64,000 nucleotides of DNA, from assembly GCA_963795195.1 (NCBI GenBank), contig CAWCGU010000006.1:2046001-2110000 (forward strand). Direction: 5' to 3'. A program made the translations under genes and the position numbers. This document shows, one piece after another, positions 35,062 to 45,124 of the stretch. Below the pieces are notes generated by a model. It was given only the letters and a program-made list of their open reading frames with translations. It had not been told where the DNA came from and made no database searches. This DNA is from CAWCGU01 sp963795195 (GTDB lineage: Bacteria > Actinomycetota > Thermoleophilia > Solirubrobacterales > 70-9). The first letter of the stretch is position 1, and each line of letters begins with the position of its first letter.

Positions 35062-35907
35062 CTAGTTCGAGCCGTTCGGGTAGGGGAAGAAGCCGCGGCC
35101 GCTCTTGCGGCCGAGCTTTCCCTCGCCGACCAGCTCCACGATCCGGCCCGGTGGCCGATGACCCGGTTCCCCGGAATCCGCGCAGAGGGCGTCGCCGATC
35201 GCCTCGGCAACATCGAGGCCGACAAAATCGAGCAGAGCAAGCGGCCCCATCGGATGGCCGGCGCCGAGGGTCATGCAGGCGTCGACCTCGGCGGGGTCCA
35301 TGCCGCTTCGCTCGAGCAGCCGAACGGCATCGAACAGGTAGGGAAAAAGCAGGCGGTTGACGACGAAACCGGATTGATCGGGGACCGTAATCGCCCGCTT
35401 GCCCAGCGCCTCACACCAGGACAGGGCCCGCTCGCCGACCCCCGGCCGCAGTCCCTCGGGCAGGCAGATCTCGATCAGGTCCATACGCGTGACCGGGTTG
35501 AACGGATGCAGGGCGAAGACTCGTTCGGGATGGCCGCTGCGCTGCGCGAGTGCGGCGATCGAAAGCGACGAGGTCGTCGTCGCGAGGTCGGCGCCGGGGC
35601 AGTCGCGGCCGAGCTTGCCGAGCAGTTCACCCTTCAGCTCGAGGTCCTCGCGTACGGCCTCGACCACCAGATCGCACTCAGCCAGGGCTTCGGCTTCGGT
35701 GGTGACGACAATGCGATCGGGCTCCAGGCCATCGGTCTTTTCGGCCGCAGACCGAGCCGCTGAACGGGCGCGGTCGGCCGATTGGTCGCTGCGCGCCACC
35801 AGCACAACCTCGCCGAGGGCGCTTGCCGTGGCGGCCAGCCCAGCCGCGATTGCGCCGCTGCCGACGATGCCCGGGCGCGCGTATCCGTTGGCCTGTGAAC
35901 TTGTCAT
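35062..35907 (-). CDS. 3-hydroxyacyl-CoA (3-hydroxybutyryl-CoA) dehydrogenase
   Basis: 281 residues. Rossmann N-terminus (GIVGSGAIAAGLAATASALG), then 'CDLVVEAVREDLELKGELLG', 'TTTSSLSIAALAQRSGHPER', the catalytic His region 'VFALHPFNPVTRMDLIEICL', and C-terminal 'DQSGFVVNRLLFPYLFDAVR' with 'GAGHPMGPLALLDFVGLDV'. Oxidises 3-hydroxyacyl-CoA with NAD+ in beta-oxidation or butanoate metabolism. Divergent from a thiolase gene across an 18-bp palindrome, so both steps are likely regulated together. Confidence 0.93.
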   Translation of the reverse strand: MTSSQANGYARPGIVGSGAIAAGLAATASALGEVVLVARSDQSADRARSAARSAAEKTDGLEPDRIVVTTEAEALAECDLVVEAVREDLELKGELLGKLGRDCPGADLATTTSSLSIAALAQRSGHPERVFALHPFNPVTRMDLIEICLPEGLRPGVGERALSWCEALGKRAITVPDQSGFVVNRLLFPYLFDAVRLLERSGMDPAEVDACMTLGAGHPMGPLALLDFVGLDVAEAIGDALCADSGEPGHRPPGRIVELVGEGKLGRKSGRGFFPYPNGSN

Positions 35908-35957
35908 GGGGCGGGGTATGTATCACGGATCCATGTAGGGAACCGCCGCGTGAGGTT

Positions 35958-35975
35958 ATTGACTGACCAGTCAAT
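35958..35975. promoter_or_regulatory. Operator palindrome (TetR-type) between 3-hydroxyacyl-CoA dehydrogenase and thiolase
   Basis: ATTGACTGACCAGTCAAT is a perfect 18-bp palindrome. Its first TTGACT also resembles a -35 element for the thiolase, with TATCGT at 35984 as a loose -10. The inner 16 bp recur exactly at 42354-42369 before the acyl-CoA dehydrogenase. Sites of this form are typical of TetR-family repressors of fatty-acid degradation. No such repressor is in the window. Confidence 0.75.
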
Positions 35976-36076
35976 CGGTGGTGTATCGTGGCAGTCAGTT
36001 GTTTGGTAGGACGGACTCGAACCTGGATCCCGAAACCAGATTCCCAGGACATTCTCTTAAGAGCGGAGGCAAGAAG

Positions 36077-37258
<1,182 letters not shown>

Positions 37259-37293
37259 GTTCACAGCCAGCCCGCCCGGTACGTTCCCTCGGG

Positions 37294-37909
37294 ATGGAGG
37301 CCGGCGATAAGCACCTGCGCACGGACCCGGTCCTGCGCAGGCTGATCGACGCCGGGGGGCCGATCGACCCGGAGACCGACCGACGCGGCAGCCGGCCCGA
37401 CGCGTATGAGTCGCTGATCCGTGCGATCGTCGGCCAGCAGCTCTCTACCAAGGCGGCGGCGACGATCTGGGGGCGGGTGTCTGAGATCTTCTCCGGCCGG
37501 ACGCCAACGCCCGGCCGAACTGCTCGACGTCGACCCGCAGCGGCTCCGAGACGCCGGTCTGTCCTGGTCGAAGGTGGGGTTTGCGCGCGACCTGGCGGAG
37601 CACGTCGTGGACGGCGAGCTGGACCTCGAGCGCCTGCCCGAGCTCGAGGACGACGAGGTGATCGAGGAGCTGACCCAGATCAAGGGAGTCGGTCGCTGGA
37701 CCGCCGAGATGTTCCTGATGTTCCACCTCGGGCGCCCGGATGTGCTCTCCACCGGCGATCTCGGGATCCGCCGCGGCGCGCAGCTCGCCTACGGCTGGGA
37801 TGAGCTGCCGACGCCCGCCGAGCTCGAGGCCGTCGCCGAGGCCTGGCGCCCGCATCGCACGCTCGCCTGCCTCTACCTCTGGCGCTCGCTGGACAACACG
37901 CCGACCTAG
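37294..37909 (+). CDS. DNA-3-methyladenine glycosylase, AlkA type (frameshifted)
   Basis: Begins 'MEAGDKHLRTDPVLRRLIDA', with the fold segment 'AYESLIRAIVGQQLSTKAAA'. Near 37503 one extra G breaks the frame; the other frame continues 'AELLDVDPQRLRDAGLSWSK', the helix-hairpin-helix 'LTQIKGVGRWTAEMFLMF' and the catalytic Asp in 'LSTGDLGIRRGAQLAYGW'. Joined length is about 204 residues, normal for the short forms. It excises alkylated purines from DNA. Either a sequence error or a recent inactivation. Confidence 0.85.
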
Positions 37910-37982
37910 AGTCGGGGCCCGGATCCGCTAGCTTTCCCGCCGCCCCGCAACCCCACTGCCAGCGTCCAACCTGGAGGAAAGC

Positions 37983-38495
37983 ATGAGGACAGGACTCACG
38001 ACTCACCTGGCGGTCGCGCTCTGCGCCACCGGGCTGCTGATCGCCGGCTGTGGCGACGACGACGAGGGCACCACCGTCTCGTCGACCACCACCACGACTG
38101 CGGCCGCCACCGGCACGACGGGCACCGAGGGCGAGCAGCTCAGCGAGGACCAGTACGTCGCCCGGGCAAACGAGATCTGCGATCAGGGAGACGCGGACCT
38201 TGACGAGGCCGCGGCTGAGGCGTTCTCGAGCGGCCAGCCCAGCGAGGCTGAGGCAAGCGCTTTCTTCGCGGATTCGGTGATTCCCGGAATTCAGAGTCAG
38301 ATCGACGAGATCCGCTCGCTCAGCGGCCCCGCCGAGGTTGAGTCCGAGGTCACCGGTGTTCTCGACGACGCCCAGGAGATTCTCGACGAACTCTCGGGCG
38401 ACCCGTCGAGTTTCGAGGACGCCGACAATCCCTTCGCCGACGTCAACGAGCGATTCACCGCACTCGGGATCACCTCCTGTGCGGACGACTCCTAA
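37983..38495 (+). CDS. Lipoprotein of unknown function
   Basis: 170 residues; CTGGAGGAAAGC precedes the ATG. Lipobox 'LLIAGCGDDD' gives an acylated Cys near residue 23, followed by a Thr/Ser-rich linker and a helical domain 'YVARANEICDQGDADLDEAA' and 'VTGVLDDAQEILDELSGDPS'. The paired Cys (EIC ... ITSC) may form a disulfide. A paralogue follows directly at 38515. Membrane-attached on the outer face; role unknown. Confidence 0.82.
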   Translation: MRTGLTTHLAVALCATGLLIAGCGDDDEGTTVSSTTTTTAAATGTTGTEGEQLSEDQYVARANEICDQGDADLDEAAAEAFSSGQPSEAEASAFFADSVIPGIQSQIDEIRSLSGPAEVESEVTGVLDDAQEILDELSGDPSSFEDADNPFADVNERFTALGITSCADDS

Positions 38496-38514
38496 CCCGA
38501 GAAATGGACGAAAA

Positions 38515-38980
38515 ATGCGCACGATCGCACTGCTGACAACGTCGCTGCTCGCCGTCGGCCTGATCTTCGCCGGCTGCGGCGGCGATGACGAAATAACGAC
38601 CACCTCCTCGACGAGCACCACCACCTCGTCGACGACCGCCGCAACCGGCACGACAGGCGCCGCTGGCGATCTGACCGCCCAGGCAAACCAGATCTGCGCG
38701 GCGGCCGAGGACGAGGCCCGGGCAGCGGTCGAGGGCCTGCCGCAGGGCACGGAAAATGCGGCCGTCGTCGACGCCCTGGCCCCCGTCTACCAGGGCATCC
38801 TCGAGAGCATTGCGGCCCTCCCCGGCGCTCAGGAGGACGAGGCGGTCACCAGCTTTCTGGAAGCCGCCCAGCGAGGACCTCGAGGAACTCGAGGCTGATC
38901 CGTCGCTTCTTGACAGCGATGAAGCCTTTGCAGAGAGCGACCAGGCTGCCGAGGCCGCAGGTCTCAACGACTGTCACTGA
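38515..38980 (+). CDS. Lipoprotein paralogue (frameshifted near its end)
   Basis: Lipobox 'GLIFAGCGGDDE', Thr/Ser linker, then 'LTAQANQICAAAEDEARAAV' and 'YQGILESIAALPGAQ', parallel to the preceding lipoprotein. After 'SFLEAA' (about 38868) one extra base shifts the frame; the other frame reads 'EDLEELEADPSLLDSDEAFA' and ends 'AAGLNDCH', matching the upstream paralogue's ending. Joined length is about 154 residues. Confidence 0.78.
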
Positions 38981-39009
38981 GTCGGCCTTGTGCGTAGCGA
39001 GCGAGTGGA

Positions 39010-39034
39010 TGAAGGGCGCCCGACTCGGGCGCCC
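39010..39034. terminator. Bidirectional hairpin terminator
   Basis: AAGGGCGCCCG - ACT - CGGGCGCCCTT: perfect 11-bp stem with a 3-base loop, between the convergent lipoprotein and MBL-fold genes. No long T-run follows. Confidence 0.8.
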
Positions 39035-39051
39035 TTCTCGCTCCTGGCCAG

Positions 39052-39714
39052 CTATAGCGCGTCGCAGAAGGCGACGAACTTGGCCGTGTCGCGGATCGGC
39101 GGACCGTGGCCGAGCAGGACCATTGACGGCTCCAGCGTTCCGAGCCGCCTGGCCGACTCGCGGTTGCGGGCCGGGTCCGGCGTGAAGAAGTCGTATGGCA
39201 GCCGTAGGCCCGGAATTCCGGTGAGCGGATTTGCGCTGTTGAGGACGTCCCCGGCCACGAGCACGCGGTCGCTCTCGCGCCAGAAGGCGACGTGTCCGGC
39301 CGAGTGCCCCGGGACATCGAGGACCTGAAAGCCGGCCACCTCGTCACCTTCGGCAAGTTTGCGGTCGACCGGGTGGGCAGGCCCGGTCATCGTCTTCGCG
39401 AACAGCTGCGTTAGCGGGTGGTTGGGCTGGCGCTCGCCGATCAGCTTCGGGTTCTCGGCCGCGTCGGCGTCACCGGCCCCGACCCAGTAGGGAATGCCGA
39501 GCTCAGTGCAGACTCGGTGGCTCGCCCCCTGGTGGTCGGGATGCGCGTGCGTGAGCGCGTGCGCTTTGATCGGGCGGCCGCGGATCTGACGCAGGATTCG
39601 CCCGCCGGCGTAGCGGGTGGAGGCGTCGATCAGGACGTCGCCGATCACGAAGATGTTGATCGAGTTGGGCGGAAACCCACTCAGCTGCCAGACGTCCGCT
39701 GCGAGCTCCCTCAT
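39052..39714 (-). CDS. MBL-fold metallo-hydrolase
   Basis: 220 residues from ATG 39714 (MRELAADVWQLSGFP). Metal ligands: 'HALTHAHPDHQGASH' (HxHxDH), 'LDVPGHSAGHVAFWRESDR', 'VLVAGDVLNSANPLTG' and the final His in 'SMVLLGHGPPIRD'. Binuclear metal hydrolase of the glyoxalase II/RNase Z-like fold; substrate unknown. Ten bases separate it from the methyltransferase gene upstream on the same strand. Confidence 0.88.
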   Translation of the reverse strand: MRELAADVWQLSGFPPNSINIFVIGDVLIDASTRYAGGRILRQIRGRPIKAHALTHAHPDHQGASHRVCTELGIPYWVGAGDADAAENPKLIGERQPNHPLTQLFAKTMTGPAHPVDRKLAEGDEVAGFQVLDVPGHSAGHVAFWRESDRVLVAGDVLNSANPLTGIPGLRLPYDFFTPDPARNRESARRLGTLEPSMVLLGHGPPIRDTAKFVAFCDAL

Positions 39715-39724
39715 CCGCGGCAGC

Positions 39725-40462
39725 CTAACCCGCGGGGGCGGGTGAGCGGCCGCCGACGAACTGGACCAACCCGGCGAGCCGCTGGTGGATCGAGCTGAAC
39801 CCACGATCCGAAAGCGCGGCCACGATCTCATCAGCCTCGAAGACCCGCATGCCGCTAGCCCGTTCGATCACGGGCTTCAGCGGTTTCACCGCCACCTGGC
39901 GCCGCACCGAAGTCATCACCGCGATCCGGCCGCCAGGCCGCAGCACTCGTGACAGCTGGTCGAGGACGGTCATGGGCTCGGCCATCAGGTGGAGCGCGGC
40001 GAAGCAGCAAACGGCATCGAAGCTCGCATCGTCGAAAGGAAGGCGGTTGCCGTCACCCCGGACGAACGCCAGGTTTTCGAGGCCGGACTTGCGCAGGTCA
40101 ACCTGAGCGCGGTCGAGCATCGTCGCCGACGCGTCCACGCCGACAACGAGCCCGTGGTCCCCGACGATGCGAGCAAACTCGCGCGAGAAGTTCCCGGGGC
40201 CGCAGGCCAGATCGAGCACCGAATCGCCTGCGCGCAGCCCCATCAGCAGGCGAGCGATTCTGACCTCCTCGGCCATGCCCGGCCCGGTGAGCCCCTTCGC
40301 GAGCCATCCCAGAGCCGGCCTCCACCAGCGTTCGTAGACCTGTGGAACGAATCGGCTGACCATCAGGTTCTGGGCAACTCCCGTCGACTCGACGCTCTCC
40401 TCGAGCAAATCGAGGTAGCCCCGCGTCGCTGCCTGAGCCGCGTCGCGTTCGTGCTCGCGCAT
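39725..40462 (-). CDS. Class I SAM-dependent methyltransferase
   Basis: 245 residues from ATG 40462. SAM motif I 'SVLDLACGPGNFSREFARIV', motif II region 'GVDASATMLDRAQVDL', motif 'FVRGDGNRLPFDDASFDAVC' and 'LSRVLRPGGRIAVMTSVR'. UbiE/Methyltransf_11-like with an N-terminal helical extension (YERWWRPALGWLAKGLTGPG) typical of enzymes acting on lipids or quinones. Reading frame extends upstream to the previous stop, so a non-ATG start is possible. Confidence 0.88.
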   Translation of the reverse strand: MREHERDAAQAATRGYLDLLEESVESTGVAQNLMVSRFVPQVYERWWRPALGWLAKGLTGPGMAEEVRIARLLMGLRAGDSVLDLACGPGNFSREFARIVGDHGLVVGVDASATMLDRAQVDLRKSGLENLAFVRGDGNRLPFDDASFDAVCCFAALHLMAEPMTVLDQLSRVLRPGGRIAVMTSVRRQVAVKPLKPVIERASGMRVFEADEIVAALSDRGFSSIHQRLAGLVQFVGGRSPAPAG

Positions 40463-40506
40463 CAGCGCCAGGGTGCGATCGACGGCTGCCCCGGAGCCGT
40501 TCTTGC

Positions 40507-40809
40507 TCAGTGCGTTGACTCCTCGCGGGCGACCAGATCGTCTGCGCTCTCGGCAAGCTCGTCGAGCGGGGCCGGGCCGGGACCGCGCGGGTCGCCGCTG
40601 AACTTCGACAACTCCTCGAGCCGGGCGATCTGGCGCTCTCCCTCCACTCGCACGGGATCGCCGGCCGCAAGCGGCTCGATCAGGCGCTTGATCCGGTTCC
40701 TGATCTGCAAAGAGAAGTGGGGAGTGGCGGGTCCGGCAAGGGCTCGAATGTCCTCCACGGCAGCCGCGCGCCCTGGGGCAAGCCGATCCGGCCGCTCGCT
40801 CTCACTCAT
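40507..40809 (-). CDS. Small conserved-looking protein, unknown function
   Basis: 100 residues. Start overlaps the upstream stop (ATGA at 40806-40809). Sequence 'HFSLQIRNRIKRLIEPLAAG' and 'RVEGERQIARLEELSKFSG' suggests a charged helical protein with a Pro-rich middle and acidic end. No domain recognised. Coupled to the wall-binding-like gene, it may be a cytoplasmic partner. Confidence 0.65.
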   Translation of the reverse strand: MSESERPDRLAPGRAAAVEDIRALAGPATPHFSLQIRNRIKRLIEPLAAGDPVRVEGERQIARLEELSKFSGDPRGPGPAPLDELAESADDLVAREESTH

Positions 40810-42260
40810 GGTTTCGCATCGTCGTCTGCATCGGCATCACTCTCGGGCTCGTCCTCCGGCACTCCTGGAACGGGGCCGATCGTCGGCTGGCCCGTTCCTG
40901 ACTGTACCTCTGTGAGCTCGATCAGATCATCCACCTGAGCTTGGACATCGACGCCCACGGCCTCGGAGTTGCCGATGATCCAGGAATGGTTGTAGACCGC
41001 GCGGGTCGGATCGGCGACAAAGCCCGGCTTGACGTCGAGCAGGAACCCCTCGAGAGCAGTGGGTAGAACCTCCGGATCGGAGATCAGCAGCAGCGGCCCC
41101 CACTTTCCGCCCGCCGACAGCACCGCCGCGGCTCCGGCGTCAGCCGGGCGTGCCGCGTTTGCGATCACGAGCCCATGGCCCGGATCGGTGATGTTCCAAC
41201 CGAATCCGCTCGGCCCGGCGTAGCGAGCGAAGGCGATTGCGTTCAGAACCGGGTCCTCGCCGCTGATCCGTTCGGCGGAGATCTTCGCCTCACCGAGGTC
41301 GGTGATTACCTCCTTCGAGATCACCGACTCTGGCCCCAGCATGAAGACGGCGGCCTTCTCGTAGCCCTCGAGCAACTCCAGCGTCACCTTGGGGACCGTG
41401 TTCTGGTTGACGAACAGGACCGGGTCCCCGGAGCGGGCCGCCCATGCGGCGGCCGGCATCGCGTAGGCCGGCTCGTCGGAGGAGACGAGCAGGATGCGAT
41501 CCGGGTCCTCGCCGGTCAGGTGCCGGCGCAGTTCTTCGACGCCCGCTGCGATCTCGGCCGGGGTGCCGGAACCTGCCTGGCGGGTGCGGACGCCGTCGGG
41601 CACCGAGACATCGCCGACGGCGAACAATTGGTCATCCTCGGTCCGCCCTGACCCGGGCGGCGCCAATGCCACCAGGGCATCGAGCACGAGGCCGGGGACT
41701 TCGTCGCTGCGGCCGACCAGGATCGGCGCGTGAATCGGGTCAGCGACCAGGGACGAGGCCGCGATGCCCGCCGCCCAATCGTCTTCGGCGACCATCGTCA
41801 CGGCGTCGGGACCGAGGACCGCGCCGGTTGACGGGAACGCCGCAAGTGCCGAGCCGACCGAGTTGGCGATCGCGTCGCTGCCCGAAATGCGGGTCGTGTT
41901 CTTGGTGGCGAACTCGGGAAAGCCGAGCTCGGGCGGATCCTCGGGCTCACCCTTCAAAATCACGACCTCGGGACCGGGCGCCGAACTGGCCGAACTCGAA
42001 CCGTCACCGGAGTCGAGCGCGATCCAGAGTGCGCCGCCGCCGCCGGCGATCAGCAGGCCGGCGCCGAAGGCAAGCAGCGACGAACGTGGGGGCCTGGGGA
42101 ATCGAAGCCGGCTCGGGACGGTGGTGTCCGCCGCCACCGGGGCCTTGCCTGACGGAGTCGCTTTGCCGGGCTTCTGCGAAGAAGCCGGCCCTCCACGCCG
42201 GAGGCGTTGCGCAAACCAGAAGCGCAGGTCGGCGAAGAAGAATCGGATTCGGCCGAACAT
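40806..42260 (-). CDS. Membrane-anchored protein with cell-wall-binding repeat 2-like domain
   Basis: 484 residues. A basic cytoplasmic N-terminus (~60 residues) is followed by a TM (SLLAFGAGLLIAGGGGALWI) and a large outer domain of CWB2-type repeats: 'RISGSDAIANSVGSALAAFP', 'ILVGRSDEVPGLVLDALVAL', 'DRILLVSSDEPAYAMPAAAW', 'AAVFMLGPESVISKEV', 'NHSWIIGNSEAVGVDVQAQV'. CWB2 units bind secondary wall polymers in Firmicutes; here the fold is anchored to the membrane. Acidic tail (EPESDADADDDAKP). First gene of a minus-strand set with a 100-aa protein and methyltransferase. Confidence 0.75.
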   Translation of the reverse strand: MFGRIRFFFADLRFWFAQRLRRGGPASSQKPGKATPSGKAPVAADTTVPSRLRFPRPPRSSLLAFGAGLLIAGGGGALWIALDSGDGSSSASSAPGPEVVILKGEPEDPPELGFPEFATKNTTRISGSDAIANSVGSALAAFPSTGAVLGPDAVTMVAEDDWAAGIAASSLVADPIHAPILVGRSDEVPGLVLDALVALAPPGSGRTEDDQLFAVGDVSVPDGVRTRQAGSGTPAEIAAGVEELRRHLTGEDPDRILLVSSDEPAYAMPAAAWAARSGDPVLFVNQNTVPKVTLELLEGYEKAAVFMLGPESVISKEVITDLGEAKISAERISGEDPVLNAIAFARYAGPSGFGWNITDPGHGLVIANAARPADAGAAAVLSAGGKWGPLLLISDPEVLPTALEGFLLDVKPGFVADPTRAVYNHSWIIGNSEAVGVDVQAQVDDLIELTEVQSGTGQPTIGPVPGVPEDEPESDADADDDAKP

Positions 42261-42353
42261 GGCCGGACAACTTAGTGAGTGAACAGCGACGGTGATGCAG
42301 CTTCCGCGGACGTTTGCGGCCCAGGCGACGTATCCGACCGCGCGGTAAGCTTG

Positions 42354-42369
42354 TTGACTGACCAGTCAA
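42354..42369. promoter_or_regulatory. Operator palindrome before the acyl-CoA dehydrogenase gene
   Basis: TTGACTGACCAGTCAA, identical to the core of the site at 35958-35975 and 82 bp before the acyl-CoA dehydrogenase start. Its first half could double as a -35 element. Shared exact 16-mer implies one regulator acts at both loci. Confidence 0.75.
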
Positions 42370-42450
42370 TCAACCGCCGGCGGTTAGGTCGATCCGGGGC
42401 GACGGCGACTGCCAACGGCGCCCGAGCGCCGAAGGAAGGGGACGCAGAGC

Positions 42451-43800
42451 ATGGATTTCAGACTCAGCGACGAGGCTCTCGAGTTCAAGGCTCAGTGCCG
42501 CAAGTTCTCCGAGCAGGTCATTCGCCCGGTCGCCGCTCAGCACGACCGCGAAGAGTCCACACCCTGGGACGTCATGAAAATCGCCCGGCAGCAAGGCATG
42601 CACGGGATCGAGTTCCTTCCGAAGCTGATGTCGGACCCCGACGGCCAGTTCAACGTCATCTACGCCGAGGAGTCGCACTGGGGGTGCGCCGGAATCGCCC
42701 TCGCGCTCTCGGGGTCGATGCTCGCGGCCGCCGGCATCGCCTCCTCAGGCACGCCCGAGCAGATCGGCGAGTGGGTCCCGCAGTGCTTCGGGATGGGTGA
42801 CGAGGTCAAGCTCGGTGCCTACGGCGTCACCGAGCCCCAGGCCGGCTCGGACGTCAAGTCCCTGCGCACGACCGCCAAGCTCGACGGCGACGAGTGGGTG
42901 CTCAACGGCACCAAAGTCTTCATCACCAACGGCGGCATCGCCGACGTCCACGTGATTATCGCCACCGTCGACCCCGAGCTGGGCCATCGCGGCCAGGCTT
43001 CGTTCGTGGTCGGCAAGGACACCCCCGGCCTGCGCCAGGGGAACAAGGAGACGAAGCTCGGCATCCGCGCCTCGCACACGGCCGAGGTGATCCTTGAGGA
43101 TTGCCGCATTCCCGCGGAGAACCTGCTCGGCGGGATGGACAAGCTCAACAAGAAGCTCGACCGGGCCCGGTCAGGTCACTCCACCGGCAAGGCCTCTGGC
43201 GCGCTCGCAACCTTCGAGTTGACTCGCCCCGTCGTCGGCGCATCCGCGATCGGGATTGCCCAGGCCGCCTACGAGTGGACTCTCGCCTACCTCGACCAGG
43301 GCGGCGACGTCGATCCGATCTTCTCAGGGCTGGACGAGAGCTCGACCGCAGGCCTGCCGCCGCTGGAGCGCCAGGAGATCCAGCAGACGCTCGCGGACGT
43401 TGCCACTGAGATCGAGAGTGCCCGGCTGCTGATCCAGCGCGCGTCGTGGATGGGCCGCGCCGGCGTGCCGATGACCGGCGGCCAGGGCTCGATGTCGAAG
43501 CTCAAGGGCGGCGACGTGACGATGTGGGCTACACAAACGCTGATGGATCTCGTCGGCCCCTACGCCCAGCTGACCGAGTGTCCGCTCGAGAAGTGGTTCC
43601 GCGACGCCAAGATCTACCAGCTCTTCGAGGGCACGGCAGAGATTCAGCGACTGGTCGTGGCCCGTATGCAAGCGGCCGACTACCGCGAACGGCGCACCCC
43701 GGCCGAGGAAGCGCTCGAGCAGGTGAAGGACATGGCCAAGGCGAGCGCCGCGTCGAGCAACGGTGGCGCCGAGGGCGCGCCGGCACCGGCTCTCGCCTGA
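42451..43800 (+). CDS. Acyl-CoA dehydrogenase
   Basis: 449 residues; GAAGGAAGGGGACG precedes the ATG. Family motifs: 'AYGVTEPQAGSDVKSLRTTA', 'WVLNGTKVFITNGGIADVHV', 'TKLGIRASHTAEVILEDCRI' and 'YQLFEGTAEIQRLVVARMQA'. FAD enzyme making 2-enoyl-CoA in the first step of beta-oxidation or branched-chain catabolism. The 40-residue Ala/Glu-rich tail is an extension. Regulated with the thiolase/dehydrogenase locus by the common palindrome. Confidence 0.94.
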   Translation: MDFRLSDEALEFKAQCRKFSEQVIRPVAAQHDREESTPWDVMKIARQQGMHGIEFLPKLMSDPDGQFNVIYAEESHWGCAGIALALSGSMLAAAGIASSGTPEQIGEWVPQCFGMGDEVKLGAYGVTEPQAGSDVKSLRTTAKLDGDEWVLNGTKVFITNGGIADVHVIIATVDPELGHRGQASFVVGKDTPGLRQGNKETKLGIRASHTAEVILEDCRIPAENLLGGMDKLNKKLDRARSGHSTGKASGALATFELTRPVVGASAIGIAQAAYEWTLAYLDQGGDVDPIFSGLDESSTAGLPPLERQEIQQTLADVATEIESARLLIQRASWMGRAGVPMTGGQGSMSKLKGGDVTMWATQTLMDLVGPYAQLTECPLEKWFRDAKIYQLFEGTAEIQRLVVARMQAADYRERRTPAEEALEQVKDMAKASAASSNGGAEGAPAPALA

Positions 43801-43956
43801 GGCTGAGCCGCAGCAGTCAATCGAGCTGCCCGCCGTGCACCGCCGGGGCGGGCTGATCTACCCTCGAAAAATGCGCTGTCTCCTCGGCTGCCGCCAGCCA
43901 CGCACTCAGGACCACCGCAAATCTGCGTGGCTGGCTCCCGCGTCGAGGGGCGGCTG

Positions 43957-44913
43957 ATGGGCCACACCCACGCCCACGCAGTGCCGCGGCCCGGGCCCGG
44001 CAATGACCTGGCGGGCCGGCGGGCCGACACCACCCGCCGTTTCTGGATTGCGCTCTGGATCAATATCGGCCTGTTGGTCGCAGAGGCGATCGGCGGTTTC
44101 ATCACGGGCTCGCTGGCGGTGCTGGCGGACGCCGGGCACCTGCTCTCCGATGTCGCCGCCATCGGTGTCGGACTGCTGGCGGTGACGCTGGCCGCCCGTC
44201 CGCCGAGCTCGCGCCGGACCTTCGGCCTCCAGCGCGGGGAGGTGATCGCGGCGCTCGTCAACGGCCTCACCCTCATCGCGATAGCAGTTGTGATCGTGAT
44301 CTCGGCGATCGATCGGCTCTCCGATCCCCCCGCGATCGAGGGCTGGGCGGTGATCGGACTCGGTGTCATCGGGCTGACCGGGAACATCGCGGCCACCTGG
44401 GTGCTCGCGCGGGGCAAGCGCGATCGGAACATCAACCTCGAGGGCGTGTTGCGGCACTCCTTCGCCGACGCGCTCGGCTCGGTCGGGGTCGTCGTCGCCG
44501 GCGCCGTCGTGCTGATCAGCGGCTGGCAGCAGGCGGACCCGGTCGCGTCGCTCCTGATCGCCGGCTTGATCCTCGCCTCCTCGGTGCGGTTGATCCGCGA
44601 GCCCTTCAACGTCCTGATGGAGGCGGCTCCCGCCGGCTTCGACCCGGATGGGATTGCTCAGGAGCTCTGCCGGGTGGACGGAGTCAGGGCCGTGCACGAC
44701 CTGCACGTCTGGACCGTCACCTCCGGATTTGAGGCGCTTTCAGCCCACGTCGTGGTTGCGGACGGCGCCGACCGCGACGAGGTCAGACGCCGGCTCGAGG
44801 CGCTGCTCGGCCAGGACCACGGCATCGAGCACACCACCCTGCAGATGGAGGCGCAGGCGGCGCCGGAGCTGCTCCAGGTCGAAACCAATCAGCCAGGCGT
44901 CGCCGACGCCTGA
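43957..44913 (+). CDS. Cation diffusion facilitator (CzcD/ZitB type)
   Basis: 318 residues from ATG 43957 (MGHTHAHAVPRPGPG, GAGGGGCGGCTG upstream); an in-frame ATG at 43927 is possible. Six TM segments with the metal site 'LAVLADAGHLLSDVAAIGVG' (HxxxD) and 'VLRHSFADALGSVGVVVAGA' (second HxxxD), then a cytoplasmic ferredoxin-like domain ('VHDLHVWTVTSGFEALSAHV'). Exports Zn2+ or similar by proton antiport. The His-rich start may bind metal. Confidence 0.93.
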   Translation: MGHTHAHAVPRPGPGNDLAGRRADTTRRFWIALWINIGLLVAEAIGGFITGSLAVLADAGHLLSDVAAIGVGLLAVTLAARPPSSRRTFGLQRGEVIAALVNGLTLIAIAVVIVISAIDRLSDPPAIEGWAVIGLGVIGLTGNIAATWVLARGKRDRNINLEGVLRHSFADALGSVGVVVAGAVVLISGWQQADPVASLLIAGLILASSVRLIREPFNVLMEAAPAGFDPDGIAQELCRVDGVRAVHDLHVWTVTSGFEALSAHVVVADGADRDEVRRRLEALLGQDHGIEHTTLQMEAQAAPELLQVETNQPGVADA

Positions 44914-44992
44914 TTTCCCTGCAAAGGGCGTTGCACGCCCTGGGCGCGAACACCCAGCAAGCCGGGGGCCCGTTGCTACTCTGGCCCGGCTC

Positions 44993-45114
44993 TATCGCCG
45001 AGTCCGCGTTGGCTTTCCGACACGGAGCGGGGGAACCACGATTCCCGGGGCGAACGGCCCGCCTTCGAGGCCCAGCGCTGAGGGAGCGCGAGCCCGTCAG
45101 CTAACCCCGTAGGC
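44993..45114 (+). ncRNA. Cyclic di-AMP riboswitch (ydaO/yuaA-type)
   Basis: The 209-bp leader of the M23 gene carries the conserved pieces of the ydaO motif in order: TCGCCGAGTCCGC, ACGGAGCGGGGGAACCAC, CCCGGGGCGAACGGC and the 3' signature CCGTCAGCTAACCCCGTAGG just before the coding start. In Actinobacteria this aptamer precedes wall-remodelling genes and turns expression down when c-di-AMP is abundant; an M23 peptidase fits. Called by eye; boundaries approximate. Confidence 0.8.
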
Positions 45115-45124
45115 ACCAGATCAG

